Of a DNA stretch of 41,733 bases, positions 1 to 8,232 are shown one piece after another. Position 1 is the stretch's first letter; each line of letters starts with the position of its first letter. Below the pieces are notes generated by a model. It was not told the DNA's origin. It was given only the letters and a program-made list of their open reading frames with translations, and made no database searches. The DNA comes from an uncultured Bacteroidia bacterium (GTDB lineage Bacteria; Bacteroidota; Bacteroidia; Bacteroidales; UBA932). Both the position numbers and the translations under genes were made by a program. The stretch is from contig CACZZZ010000021.1 in the NCBI GenBank assembly GCA_902785825.1, forward strand, positions 1 to 41,733, read 5' to 3'.

Positions 1-207
1 GGATGCCGTCCAGGATGAAAGGATCCGATGATTGGCGGAAACCGACCTGCTCGTAGAAACCTTTCGCATATTCCTGAGCCTCGATTTCGATGGTGGTGGC
101 GCTAAAGTGCTCCTTGGCGGCCTCAATCCCGGCCAGCATTATGCGCTTGCCGTAGCCCTTTCTCCGTTCAGTGGTTATGACGCGACCGATGGAAACCTCT
201 TTTACAG
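1..207 (-). pseudogene. ElaA-type GNAT acetyltransferase, 3' fragment
   Basis: The minus strand encodes about 69 residues that match the C-terminal half of the acetyltransferase at 3867-4250. They include the acetyl-CoA loop (RRKGYG) and its following helix, then EAQEYAKGFYEQVGF, the ElaA-like end. The frame is open but has no start, and homology stops abruptly near 207, 11 bases from the stop codon of the neighbouring DUF262 gene. The window edge cuts off its 3' end. Bases 1-85 are identical to 3904-3988. Compared with the other copy this fragment keeps 63 extra bases (86-148, 21 codons), so it holds the complete acetyl-CoA site that the other copy lacks. It is probably a remnant of duplication or insertion. 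Confidence 0.8.
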
Positions 208-218
208 GTTGACATCGA

Positions 219-2480
219 TTATTGTTTCCATACGAAATCAACGATACGCTGGAATTCGGAATCGAGACGAGTTGTGATTTCTTCCTTTTCCCATTTCGAA
301 TATTTCCTGATCTTTGAAATGGAAGCATATTTGCTATCTTTATAGCAGCAGTTGCCATCTGAACGGTCGACTTTCTCCCGGAATGGAAGATCTTGGATCG
401 ATCTGTTAATAAAACTCTCCAACAATACGAGGTTGCCGATGGAATTCTGAAGATTGATATCATCTACATCCACTGATGAGTCTGCGTTAGCATGGATGTG
501 CTCGATGTCATAACCGAATGACAGTTTGTGATTCAATTCTTTAAGGTCAGTGAACCCTTTTTCAACTTCGTCGAGATATGCAGAAACACAGCATACCATA
601 TCTCTCCATACGGGTCTGTCCAAAGCTTTTCTGAAGCAATGCATTTCCTCTTTTGCATTATGCAGTTTTTGGCGAATATAGTCCAAAAGAGTAGTGGCGT
701 TCTCGCTTTTCCCGATAAGTTTGAGGACTTTATAAGAGAAGTAATGAATACTATAGATGGTTTTGGCATAGGCTACGCTATAGCAGAAGTAAACTCTTGA
801 AAGAGGATCAATGAATTCATATACCTGCTTAATGTCATAGCCGGCAACTAAAAGGAGGTAGCAGATTCTAGTATACCTGCTATACCGGGATTTTTCAATA
901 AGTTTATAGGAAATCAACTCAGTCTCGTTACTGAAATCACTACCATTCCATTTAGCGATCTTATCGACTATTAAATCTAAGTCAGCTATGGAGAGAGAAA
1001 CCCCCTTGGTTTTACTGCCGAAATCTTTATGCTCCTGAACATCAAGAATTACATCGAATAAACGTTCGAAAAAGGTATCTGTCGCCATTTGATATAAACT
1101 GTCCGATAAATCGAACCTGGAAATCAAGTAGTCTTTATAGACATCCCGGACAGTAGACATGTTTAAGAGATCCCAGTCATTCCCTTTCCTGCGCCAATCA
1201 TCATTCAAGAGTTTGATTCGTTCATAGACATTCCCGATCTCGTTGAAAGCCTCATCCCCTTCGCCGCATTTGTCATGCAGATATTCATAGAATCTGACTT
1301 TGAAAATGTCATCACCATTGAGATCCAGTCCGGCAGTATTGATCGTATTGAATATCTGGACTGTCTTTGACAATCCGGCGACAGTTTCGACAACAACGAA
1401 ATAGATGTTGTTAAGGAGATGGTCGCAGAAATCTTCTATGTTGAACTGTTCACAGACTTTTCCCTGGTCATCCGTGATCGACTGAGTGAATACATCACCA
1501 ATGATGGCACAATTGCGTACATAAACATTCTCCGAATCTACAGACAAAAGGGAGATATCATGCAATCCGCATAACTTCCTCAGCAATGCGTCCTCGACAT
1601 CATTGTTAACTCTTGTTTCAAGCCAGTCAAAAGAAGAGATTCCTGGGGGTAATAGGTCCTTTATATCCGGAAACCTGAGGCAGAGATACTTCAAAAGGCA
1701 CAACAATGTACTTATGCGCTGTTGCCCATCAATGATGTCTTGTCCGCTTTCCCGTTTAGAGATAAAACGCTTCTGGGAAACTTGCATTGTCCCAATGAAC
1801 ATCGGATCCTTGGATATAATGTGTTCCTCCGGGTTCGTCCCCCAGTAGCTGGCGAAAATATCATGAATAAACCGAACTATCTGACTTTCGGACCAGGAGT
1901 ACTCCCGTTGATAAATCGGAATGGAATAGACTGTAATGCCATCGAGTAAATCAGCCTTTTTATATCCGTCAGGATCTGACACATGACCCGTCCTGTGCAA
2001 CCGCAATGTACGGGATGTGATATCAAAGACTTGATTGGAATAATGGGAATATAAATCGATTATTCTGTCCCAATACATATTGGCGCCATAAAACGTTCCG
2101 GCCTTTTGATACTTAAACCTCTCATGAGCCGGAAGATCGACCCAATGGACTCTCACCCCAAAACACCAATCTTTGTAAACATCAGGATTCGAGTAATCGA
2201 ACCTGTCAGAGTCCGAAGAGCGAAATCTCAATTTCCGATCCTTCATCAAATGGCAAAGATCCGACGGCTTTTCATCTAAAACTTTGGCTACCGCAACAAT
2301 GGTATAACCATCTGCAATGGCCAGATAATCGTTTCGCTCAACGGAGTCACGAAAACGCTCACCATTACTTCCGACGAAGACATAATTATTTCTACGAAAT
2401 ATGTCGACAATGCTTGTTCCACGAGCCCCAAACTCGCTCCATCGAGAACCCACCTTCCAAACTCTCGGTTTATCGTGCAT
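219..2480 (-). CDS. GmrSD-like DUF262/DUF1524 protein with extra N-terminal domain
   Basis: A 753-residue protein of the GmrSD type. Such proteins act in type IV restriction, cutting DNA with modified bases using an NTP-dependent DUF262 (GmrS) part and an HNH-like DUF1524 (GmrD) part. DUF262 is shown by IPIYQREYSW near residue 187 and DGQQR near 249. The DUF1524 end is shown by DIEHI near 656 and the downstream IGNLVLLES...N segment. The first 160 or so residues are not part of the usual GmrSD layout. The stretch GERFRDSVERNDYLAIADG followed by a hydrophobic strand resembles a PUA/EVE-like fold, the class that can read modified bases; that is inference. No methylase or other restriction subunit lies next to it. 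The gene looks richer in A+T than its neighbours, which fits recent transfer. No clear promoter was seen. Confidence 0.85.
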   Translation of the reverse strand: MHDKPRVWKVGSRWSEFGARGTSIVDIFRRNNYVFVGSNGERFRDSVERNDYLAIADGYTIVAVAKVLDEKPSDLCHLMKDRKLRFRSSDSDRFDYSNPDVYKDWCFGVRVHWVDLPAHERFKYQKAGTFYGANMYWDRIIDLYSHYSNQVFDITSRTLRLHRTGHVSDPDGYKKADLLDGITVYSIPIYQREYSWSESQIVRFIHDIFASYWGTNPEEHIISKDPMFIGTMQVSQKRFISKRESGQDIIDGQQRISTLLCLLKYLCLRFPDIKDLLPPGISSFDWLETRVNNDVEDALLRKLCGLHDISLLSVDSENVYVRNCAIIGDVFTQSITDDQGKVCEQFNIEDFCDHLLNNIYFVVVETVAGLSKTVQIFNTINTAGLDLNGDDIFKVRFYEYLHDKCGEGDEAFNEIGNVYERIKLLNDDWRRKGNDWDLLNMSTVRDVYKDYLISRFDLSDSLYQMATDTFFERLFDVILDVQEHKDFGSKTKGVSLSIADLDLIVDKIAKWNGSDFSNETELISYKLIEKSRYSRYTRICYLLLVAGYDIKQVYEFIDPLSRVYFCYSVAYAKTIYSIHYFSYKVLKLIGKSENATTLLDYIRQKLHNAKEEMHCFRKALDRPVWRDMVCCVSAYLDEVEKGFTDLKELNHKLSFGYDIEHIHANADSSVDVDDINLQNSIGNLVLLESFINRSIQDLPFREKVDRSDGNCCYKDSKYASISKIRKYSKWEKEEITTRLDSEFQRIVDFVWKQ

Positions 2481-2543
2481 ACTGTAACTATATTAGGTAT
2501 ATATGATTTAATGCAATGATAATTGCTTCCGAATCCTTGTCAC

Positions 2544-3011
2544 TTATTCATCTTTCCACCGGATCCTCCAACGACCGTTCTCATAGTCGTAGCTGAGTAT
2601 TTTGAATGTGCCGATTTCCGATGTGTTCTTCACATGGGTCCCGGCGCATGCGCAGGCATCGTAATCGCCCACGCGAACTATGCGGAGAGTATCGGAGACA
2701 TCGTCCGGGAGTTTGCTCAGATTGACAATGACGCTGGCCTCATCTTTTGTCATGTATTCGACGGTAAGGTCTAGATTCTGGGCAATTAGCTCATTGACCG
2801 CTGCTTCTATGTCCGCAACCTGCTCGTCCGTAGGGCAGGAGAGGGGGTCATAGTCGCATTTGGATTTCTTGTGCTCAATGTGCGCATTGCGTGAGCGGGG
2901 GCAACCGAACAACCTCACCATCGTGGCGTTCAGGATGTGCTCCGCCATATGCATCGGAGGATACTCCTCCTTGTTGTGCGCATTCAATACCGGTTCCATA
3001 TCTACGCCCAT
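2544..3011 (-). CDS. AlaX-type alanyl-tRNA editing protein
   Basis: A 155-residue stand-alone editing domain related to the second additional domain of alanyl- and threonyl-tRNA synthetases. Such proteins hydrolyse mischarged tRNA(Ala) in trans, mainly Ser-tRNA(Ala). The zinc ligands are visible: HMAEH (HxxxH) near residues 21-25 and CAGTH (CxxxH) near residue 121. The length fits the short AlaX form with no extra RNA-binding domain. The start overlaps the 3' end of the upstream nitroreductase gene by 10 bases, so the two are probably translated together. A second ATG four codons in is a possible alternative start. Substrate preference cannot be read from the sequence. Confidence 0.88.
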   Translation of the reverse strand: MGVDMEPVLNAHNKEEYPPMHMAEHILNATMVRLFGCPRSRNAHIEHKKSKCDYDPLSCPTDEQVADIEAAVNELIAQNLDLTVEYMTKDEASVIVNLSKLPDDVSDTLRIVRVGDYDACACAGTHVKNTSEIGTFKILSYDYENGRWRIRWKDE

Positions 3012-3691
3012 TCAAAATTCTCCTTCCCGGCACCGACCTCGAAGTGGTACTTGACGATGCCGAGGTCCATCTTGCTATAGCCTATCATTGAGAAAAGGGA
3101 CTTGGCCGCGACTTTGGGAGCCTTGCTGAGGCCCAGGATTCCCAGATACTCCAGATAGAACTTCTGCTGGTTTACAGCCGTAGGTGCCAGGATGGCAGCT
3201 TCGACACCCTTGCTGAACCAATTCGGGGTGATGTCACTGGCGTTGCTGATCTCCTTGACGTCCTTCACCTTGTGGCCCTTGCCATGCGTTTCTCCATAGC
3301 CCAGGGCGATATAGCATCCGATCTTCTCACCGTCGGCCAATTCATAGGTCCCGGCAACCTTCCTGTAGCTTAGTCCCGCCCAGCAGGAATTCAGCCCCAG
3401 CGTCTGGGCCAGCAGGACAAGTTGCTCGCCGTAGTAACCGATCTTCTCGTCCAAGTCATCACCCTTCTTCCCGGCCATCACCAGATAGTTCTTCACGCCG
3501 GAGAAGGACCCATATGCCATTGGGCCGCTAAAGGCTTTCGGTTCGCCGGTAACTAACTGAATATGAAGACTAGCCTTCTCGTTAATCTCCCGGATCCTGT
3601 CCCGTAGGATTGTGAGGATATCCCCGGGAATAGGCTCATCTTTGAACTTCCGCACAGAGTGGCGGGCCTCAATCGCTTCTAACAGTGTCAT
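3002..3691 (-). CDS. Nitroreductase family protein (TM1586-like)
   Basis: A 229-residue flavoprotein of the nitroreductase superfamily, probably FMN-binding with NAD(P)H as donor; the natural substrate is unknown. The N-terminus carries the family signature AIEARHSVRKF at residues 6-16. The middle includes the GLNSCWAG segment, and the C-terminal half repeats the fold (SKGVEAAILAPTAVNQQ), as in the TM1586-type family where two half-domains sit in one chain. It precedes and overlaps the alaX-like gene. A GATATTTG sequence upstream is one base off the -7 consensus TAnnTTTG and could be its promoter. Family assignment is firm; role is not. Confidence 0.87.
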   Translation of the reverse strand: MTLLEAIEARHSVRKFKDEPIPGDILTILRDRIREINEKASLHIQLVTGEPKAFSGPMAYGSFSGVKNYLVMAGKKGDDLDEKIGYYGEQLVLLAQTLGLNSCWAGLSYRKVAGTYELADGEKIGCYIALGYGETHGKGHKVKDVKEISNASDITPNWFSKGVEAAILAPTAVNQQKFYLEYLGILGLSKAPKVAAKSLFSMIGYSKMDLGIVKYHFEVGAGKENFEWA

Positions 3692-3769
3692 ACTAATGTT
3701 AAAGATATCACTTTTTTATCAAATATCGGTCATGTCTCCATAAAGGAAGGCATCAGAGGTCTGCATCAC

Positions 3770-3879
3770 GGGCAAGGTCGAATTTAGGGTCGGGGACCTT
3801 GCCTGGGGAAAGGGTATTAGAGAGGGCTGAGAGGCCTATTGTGTGGGCAAGGTCGAGGGGTTAAAATTAGACCTTGCCC
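3770..3879. repeat. Pair of matching inverted repeats (GGCAAGGTC...GACCTTGCC)
   Basis: Two palindromes with the same arms lie 74 bases apart. The first has 9-base arms at 3771-3779 and 3795-3803. The second has 10-base arms at 3845-3854 and 3870-3879. Each has a 15-base centre, and the centres differ in sequence. The second overlaps the stop codon of the acetyltransferase gene. They could be REP-like elements or transcription terminators between the acetyltransferase and nitroreductase genes. Confidence 0.7.
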
Positions 3880-4250
3880 GGGCAAAAGGCCATTTTTATG
3901 TGCGGGATGCCGTCCAGGATGAAAGGATCCGATGATTGGCGGAAACCGACCTGCTCGTAGAAACCTTTCGCATATTCCTGAGCCTCGATGCCGTAGCCCT
4001 TTCTCCGTTCCGTGGTTATGACCCGGCCGATGGAAACCTCTTTCATGTGGGTTCCGGCGGGGCAGACCCTGCAAAGGGCGACGACCCTGTCATTGTCCGT
4101 CAGCCAAAGGTGGACGGAGGCCTGGTCGTCTCCGTCCATGTCCTGATAGACACAATTTTGCTCCACCACGAACACCTCGCTACGGATCCGGAGAAGCTCG
4201 TAGAGCTCCTCTACCGTCAGTTCGGAGAAATACTTTTTATGCAAAGTCAT
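3867..4250 (-). CDS. elaA: ElaA-type GNAT acetyltransferase with 21-residue internal deletion
   Basis: A 127-residue GNAT-family N-acetyltransferase of the ElaA subgroup; members are usually about 150 residues. The N-terminus (FSELTVEELYELLRIRSEVFVVEQ) and C-terminus (LDGIPHIKM) are typical. The acetyl-CoA loop RRKGYG is followed directly by IEAQEYAKGF. The copy at 1-207 has 21 more residues at exactly this point, forming the helix after the loop. The deletion keeps the frame, but loss of this helix should impair cofactor binding, so the product may be inactive. The ATG at 4250 was chosen because the family's conserved N-terminus starts there; the open frame continues upstream without similarity. 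The stop lies inside an inverted repeat. Confidence 0.75.
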   Translation of the reverse strand: MTLHKKYFSELTVEELYELLRIRSEVFVVEQNCVYQDMDGDDQASVHLWLTDNDRVVALCRVCPAGTHMKEVSIGRVITTERRKGYGIEAQEYAKGFYEQVGFRQSSDPFILDGIPHIKMAFCPGKV

Positions 4251-4299
4251 AATGCCGCAATATACGGATTTTTTTACGGATGTTTGCCCTGTCCGCAGG

Positions 4300-5943
4300 T
4301 CAGAACCCGATCTTCCTGACCGGCTTGCGGTCTTCGAGGGTCTCGTCGTCACAATATTCACGGATTTCGGCGAAGGTGGGCTCGGTTCCGCTGATCAGGG
4401 CCTTGACAGTCTTCTTTCTGGAGATATTCTCAATCTGACCACCGCTGAAGTCATAGTCATTCGCTAACTGAAGCGATTCTGCCTCAGATAGTTCCGGCAT
4501 CATTGAGCGCCAGATGCGCACCTTGGCCTCTACCGAGGGTTTCTCGAAGCGTATCTTGTAGAGAAAGCGGCGCTCGAACGCTTTGTCCAGATTGCAAGTC
4601 AAGTTGGTCGTGGCGATGAGGATGCCGTCCAAGTCCTCCATTTCCTGAAGGATTATGTTCTGGATGGAGTTCTCCATCTTGTCCACAGCGCTGCCCGCAC
4701 CCTCCTTGCGTATTCCGAACACGGCATCAGCCTCGTTGAAGAGAAGTATCGGGACCGTGCCACCGGCGCTGACTCTCACCCGATATTTCTTGAACACTTC
4801 CTTGATGTTCTTCTCGCTCTCACCGACCCAGCAGCTCTTGATTTGGGAGACATCGACACAGAACAAATCCCTTCCGCTCTGCCTGGCTATCTGGTAAACA
4901 GTTTCGGTCTTGCCGGTTCCAGGGCCGCCGTAAAACAGGCAGGTGAAACCGGTCCTGTAGTTCTTCTCTTTCATCGTCTGGCGAATCCCAGCGAACCTCT
5001 CCTCGCTCATAAGTGATTTGAGCATTTCGACTTGACGAGCTTCAGAGGGATTGTAGAACATCTCTTTGGGGGTTATCGAAGAGGCAATGATCTTCTGTGC
5101 GGCTCCGACGTTGACCTGTTTTCTCTTTAGACCGCCCACGTCCGCCAGCACCTCCTCCTTGATCTCGTCTTTGATTCTGAAAAAATCCTTGGTCAGCATC
5201 CCGTCCTGTCCGGCGTACTCTATCAGTCCCTTTTCCTGCAAGTCCATGCGTCCGACAGAGAAATTGCCTTTCATTAGGTCCAGTTCTTCGTCCTCGAAAT
5301 AGTCGTCCAGGTCATTCCAGCAAATGTTGTCGTCATCCTCATAGTAATATCGGTAAAGCAGAGCGTAGAACACCAGACGCTCGTCGTCATAGACTTTTTC
5401 CAATCTCTTCCGACATGCCCTTGAGATGCTTGTATCCGGGTTTTCCTCGAGCAGGAAATCAATCTCGGAGCGAACCTCGTCAGTGGTCATCTGGTCGTTT
5501 GAACGGATGGAAAGCTTCCTGCGGATTCTGGTCAGGATCCTCGCTGTATCCAGTCCGGAAGTCACTTCCGGCTCTATAGGCCTGTTCTCCTTCAAAGCGT
5601 TCTTTACTTCATTGGGAAGGACGATATGTCCCTCGTTATCAATACGGACATAGCCCTTTTTCTTCAGGCCGTCCATTTCATTGCTGTAAGTCAGGAATTG
5701 GAGATATTCCATTCCCAGGAAAGAGGAAATGTCGTCCCCGTCGATGCGGAATCTGCAGGATTTCTGCAATATAGCTGTTAAGAACAGGACCTGCATTTTA
5801 GACAGGCCAAGAGTGTCCTCCAGCGACTTGATGTCAGCCCTTGCCTTCTGGATGTTTTTGAGGTTCAATTCGACCTCCCCAATACTGTTCGCGCGCATTT
5901 TCTGGGTGATCGCGCTCATTCTTTCAATGATAGTCTTGCTCAT
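4300..5943 (-). CDS. AAA+ family ATPase
   Basis: A 547-residue protein with a classic AAA module in its C-terminal 220 residues. Walker A is GGPGTGKT near residue 336, Walker B is ILLFNEAD near 397, sensor 1 is ATTN, and the arginine finger region is FERRF. The Walker B acidic pair reads Asn-Glu instead of Asp-Glu, but the catalytic Glu is present. The first 300 residues are mostly helical and charged, with probable winged-helix-like parts. This resembles AAA ATPases of unknown role that are common in Bacteroidota. It lies downstream of, and in the same direction as, the UvrD-like helicase with a 99-base gap. Function beyond ATP-driven remodelling is unknown. Confidence 0.85.
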   Translation of the reverse strand: MSKTIIERMSAITQKMRANSIGEVELNLKNIQKARADIKSLEDTLGLSKMQVLFLTAILQKSCRFRIDGDDISSFLGMEYLQFLTYSNEMDGLKKKGYVRIDNEGHIVLPNEVKNALKENRPIEPEVTSGLDTARILTRIRRKLSIRSNDQMTTDEVRSEIDFLLEENPDTSISRACRKRLEKVYDDERLVFYALLYRYYYEDDDNICWNDLDDYFEDEELDLMKGNFSVGRMDLQEKGLIEYAGQDGMLTKDFFRIKDEIKEEVLADVGGLKRKQVNVGAAQKIIASSITPKEMFYNPSEARQVEMLKSLMSEERFAGIRQTMKEKNYRTGFTCLFYGGPGTGKTETVYQIARQSGRDLFCVDVSQIKSCWVGESEKNIKEVFKKYRVRVSAGGTVPILLFNEADAVFGIRKEGAGSAVDKMENSIQNIILQEMEDLDGILIATTNLTCNLDKAFERRFLYKIRFEKPSVEAKVRIWRSMMPELSEAESLQLANDYDFSGGQIENISRKKTVKALISGTEPTFAEIREYCDDETLEDRKPVRKIGF

Positions 5944-6042
5944 GCTTCTTTATACCTCGCTAGATATGTTTCCTTTCAGAGGGATCTCCATTTTTCCCAT
6001 CCGCTGCGAAGGTAGGAAGTCGTATTGCCAAAAAACGGCAGT

Positions 6043-8154
6043 CTATTCCAGGGGTTCAAGATTTTCTGACTTCAGGCGGCGTTTGCCGAAGTCTTTGAAT
6101 TGTACTGTAACTGTCCCGAAATCAGGATCTTCTTGAAGGACTTCCCCGTCTCCGAAGATAGTGTGGTGAACTTTCGTGCCGACCGTAATTGATCCCTTTG
6201 GTGCTGTATGGGACTGCTCAAGCGTATTGATTATCCGGTCAGTTCCTTCCCAAAGCTCCGGACTGAACTGGCCGACGATGTCGTAATAAGGATAGTTGTC
6301 AAAATCGTCCTTGGCCTCGCGGATGAACCGGCTGGGATATTTTGAGAGGCCATTCTGAACATTGAACCCTTCCGAATCGGAGAAACATAGCCGATCCATA
6401 GCCCGGGTGCAAGCGACGTACATAAGCCTTCTCTCCTCCTCGAGCCCCGCCTCACCTCGTTCCCGGATAGTCCTGTGGCTTGGGAATATTCCTTCGTTAA
6501 GGCCATAGACCCACACTAAGGGGAACTCCAGTCCCTTTGCCTGGTGGACTGTCATCAATTTGACCTTGTCGTCATCCTTGCGGTAGTCGGCGTTGGTGTA
6601 TAACGCTATGTCCTGTAGGTATTTCCTGGCCGAGAGATCCTCCTCATTTTTATTATCTTCCTCGTAGGTCCGGACCGATTTGAGAAGTTCCTGGAGGTTC
6701 TCAAGGCGTTCTTCCTCGGTGTCGGCCCGATATTCGGCCAACAAGCCGCTCCCTTCCAAAAGGAACTCAAGGAGGCTTGAGATTGAGGAGTTCTCCATTT
6801 CTTTCCTGGCGTCCTTGATCAAAGACACGAACCTGGCCGCTTTTGGGTTCTTTATACGGTCAAGATTGCTCTCCAGCGCCGTGAACAAGGAACATCCCTT
6901 TGTGGCATAGCTGGACAAGAAGGCCAGGGTCTTCTTCCCGATCTTTCTGGAGGGTTGATTGACTATCCGCTTGAAAGCCATGTCGTCGTCCATGGCGACA
7001 AGACGGAGGTAGCTTAGGGCATCTTTTATCTCTTTTCGCTCGAAAAACCGTACGCCGCCCCATATCACATAAGGGATTTTCTCCCGGATGAAGGTCTGCT
7101 CAATGCTCCTGGAAAGGTACGAGGCGCGGTACAGGACGGCCATTTTGTTCCATTCCAAGCCGGACTTTTTCAGCTCCCGGGCGAGGGTAAGGGCTTCCTG
7201 ATTCTCGTTTTTGCAGTGATAAAACTTTGTGCGGCAACCGTTTCCTCGCATTGTGACAGAGGTCCTCGGCAGACGGTTCTTGTTGTTCTGGATGATGCAG
7301 TCCGCGACGCAGATGATGTTCGGGGTGGAGCGGTAGTTCTGCTTGAGGTAGAACTCATGTTCAGGATTGTAGTGGACGAATATCTCTGGATGCGCTCCAC
7401 GCCACTCGTAGATCGCCTGGTCGGCGTCTCCCACGATGAAGAGGTTGCCGTAGTATCCGCTAAGGATCGAGAACAACTCCCATTCGGTCTTGGAACAGTC
7501 TTGTACCTCGTCTACCATGACGTACTGAAACTGTTGTTGCCAATGCGCTCTGACCTCCGGGAAACTGTTGAGAATGTGGAGAGTAAAGAACATCAGGTCG
7601 TCGAAATCCAAGGCATTGTACCGCTTTTGCCGAAGGATCATCTTCCCCAGAAGGGGAGTGTCGGGTCCAGGAGTCTGGTCAGGAGTCAAAATGAAGCGGG
7701 GAATATATGGGACCGCCGCCTTGAAACTGGCCAGTTCTTCCAGATAGTTTCCGACTATGCCGCTCTTGCGTTCTATCCCGTTCTCCTCCAGAACTTCCTT
7801 GATGAGGGCCTTCATGTCCTCCTCGTCGAAGATGATGAAGTTCTGGGGATATCCCATACGATAGATCTCTTCCCGGAGAAACTTCACGCAGAAACCGTGG
7901 ATCGTCGTGACGAAATCTCCGGCTGCCCCGCCAGGACACATCGCTGCGATCCTCGTCTTCATCTCCTGCGCCGCCTTGTTCGTGAAAGTCATGCAGAGGA
8001 TGTCAGACTGGGGAATGCCCATAGTCTTGAAGAGATAGGCGTAGCGTTGGGTAAGGGTCCTGGTTTTGCCGGAACCAGCTCCGGCTACAACTCTGACGGT
8101 GCCCTCAGTGCATTCTACGGCTTCCATTTGTTCTATGTTAAGCTTATCATTCAT
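6043..8154 (-). CDS. UvrD/PcrA-type superfamily 1 DNA helicase
   Basis: A 703-residue 3'-5' DNA helicase of the UvrD/Rep/PcrA group, which acts in repair and in clearing replication forks. The helicase motifs appear in order: the Q-motif region LNIEQMEAV, Walker A GAGSGKT, motif Ia TFTNKAA, motif II VDEVQDCS, motif III GDADQAIYEWRGA, motif IV QNYRST, motif V TVHQAKGLEF and motif VI YVACTRA. The last 60 residues form the tudor-like tail of PcrA proteins (VHHTIFGDGEVL). Motif II has Val between Glu and Gln (DEVQD), within normal variation. A perfect -7 box TATATTTG lies 23 bases upstream of the start. Whether this is the housekeeping UvrD or a paralogue cannot be decided from this window. Confidence 0.93.
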   Translation of the reverse strand: MNDKLNIEQMEAVECTEGTVRVVAGAGSGKTRTLTQRYAYLFKTMGIPQSDILCMTFTNKAAQEMKTRIAAMCPGGAAGDFVTTIHGFCVKFLREEIYRMGYPQNFIIFDEEDMKALIKEVLEENGIERKSGIVGNYLEELASFKAAVPYIPRFILTPDQTPGPDTPLLGKMILRQKRYNALDFDDLMFFTLHILNSFPEVRAHWQQQFQYVMVDEVQDCSKTEWELFSILSGYYGNLFIVGDADQAIYEWRGAHPEIFVHYNPEHEFYLKQNYRSTPNIICVADCIIQNNKNRLPRTSVTMRGNGCRTKFYHCKNENQEALTLARELKKSGLEWNKMAVLYRASYLSRSIEQTFIREKIPYVIWGGVRFFERKEIKDALSYLRLVAMDDDMAFKRIVNQPSRKIGKKTLAFLSSYATKGCSLFTALESNLDRIKNPKAARFVSLIKDARKEMENSSISSLLEFLLEGSGLLAEYRADTEEERLENLQELLKSVRTYEEDNKNEEDLSARKYLQDIALYTNADYRKDDDKVKLMTVHQAKGLEFPLVWVYGLNEGIFPSHRTIRERGEAGLEEERRLMYVACTRAMDRLCFSDSEGFNVQNGLSKYPSRFIREAKDDFDNYPYYDIVGQFSPELWEGTDRIINTLEQSHTAPKGSITVGTKVHHTIFGDGEVLQEDPDFGTVTVQFKDFGKRRLKSENLEPLE

Positions 8155-8176
8155 GTGGCCTGTTATTTAGCGCGCA

Positions 8177-8184
8177 CAAATATA
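8177..8184 (-). promoter_or_regulatory. Bacteroidota -7 box for the UvrD-like gene
   Basis: TATATTTG on the minus strand matches TAnnTTTG. No clear -33 TTTG is found at the usual 19-base spacing, so the promoter is only partly supported. It would give a 5' leader of about 15-20 bases. Confidence 0.45.
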
Positions 8185-8232
8185 AGCCCCGCTTGTGCTA
8201 AAGTAGGGTACAAGCAGGAGTGAAATGAATTT

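Noticed and set aside
219..2480. Full restriction-modification locus
   Set aside because: No methyltransferase, specificity subunit or second nuclease lies beside it; only a lone GmrSD-like gene is supported.
7216..8223. Open frame of 335 codons on the plus strand
   Set aside because: Antisense to the UvrD-like helicase, which has all its motifs on the minus strand.
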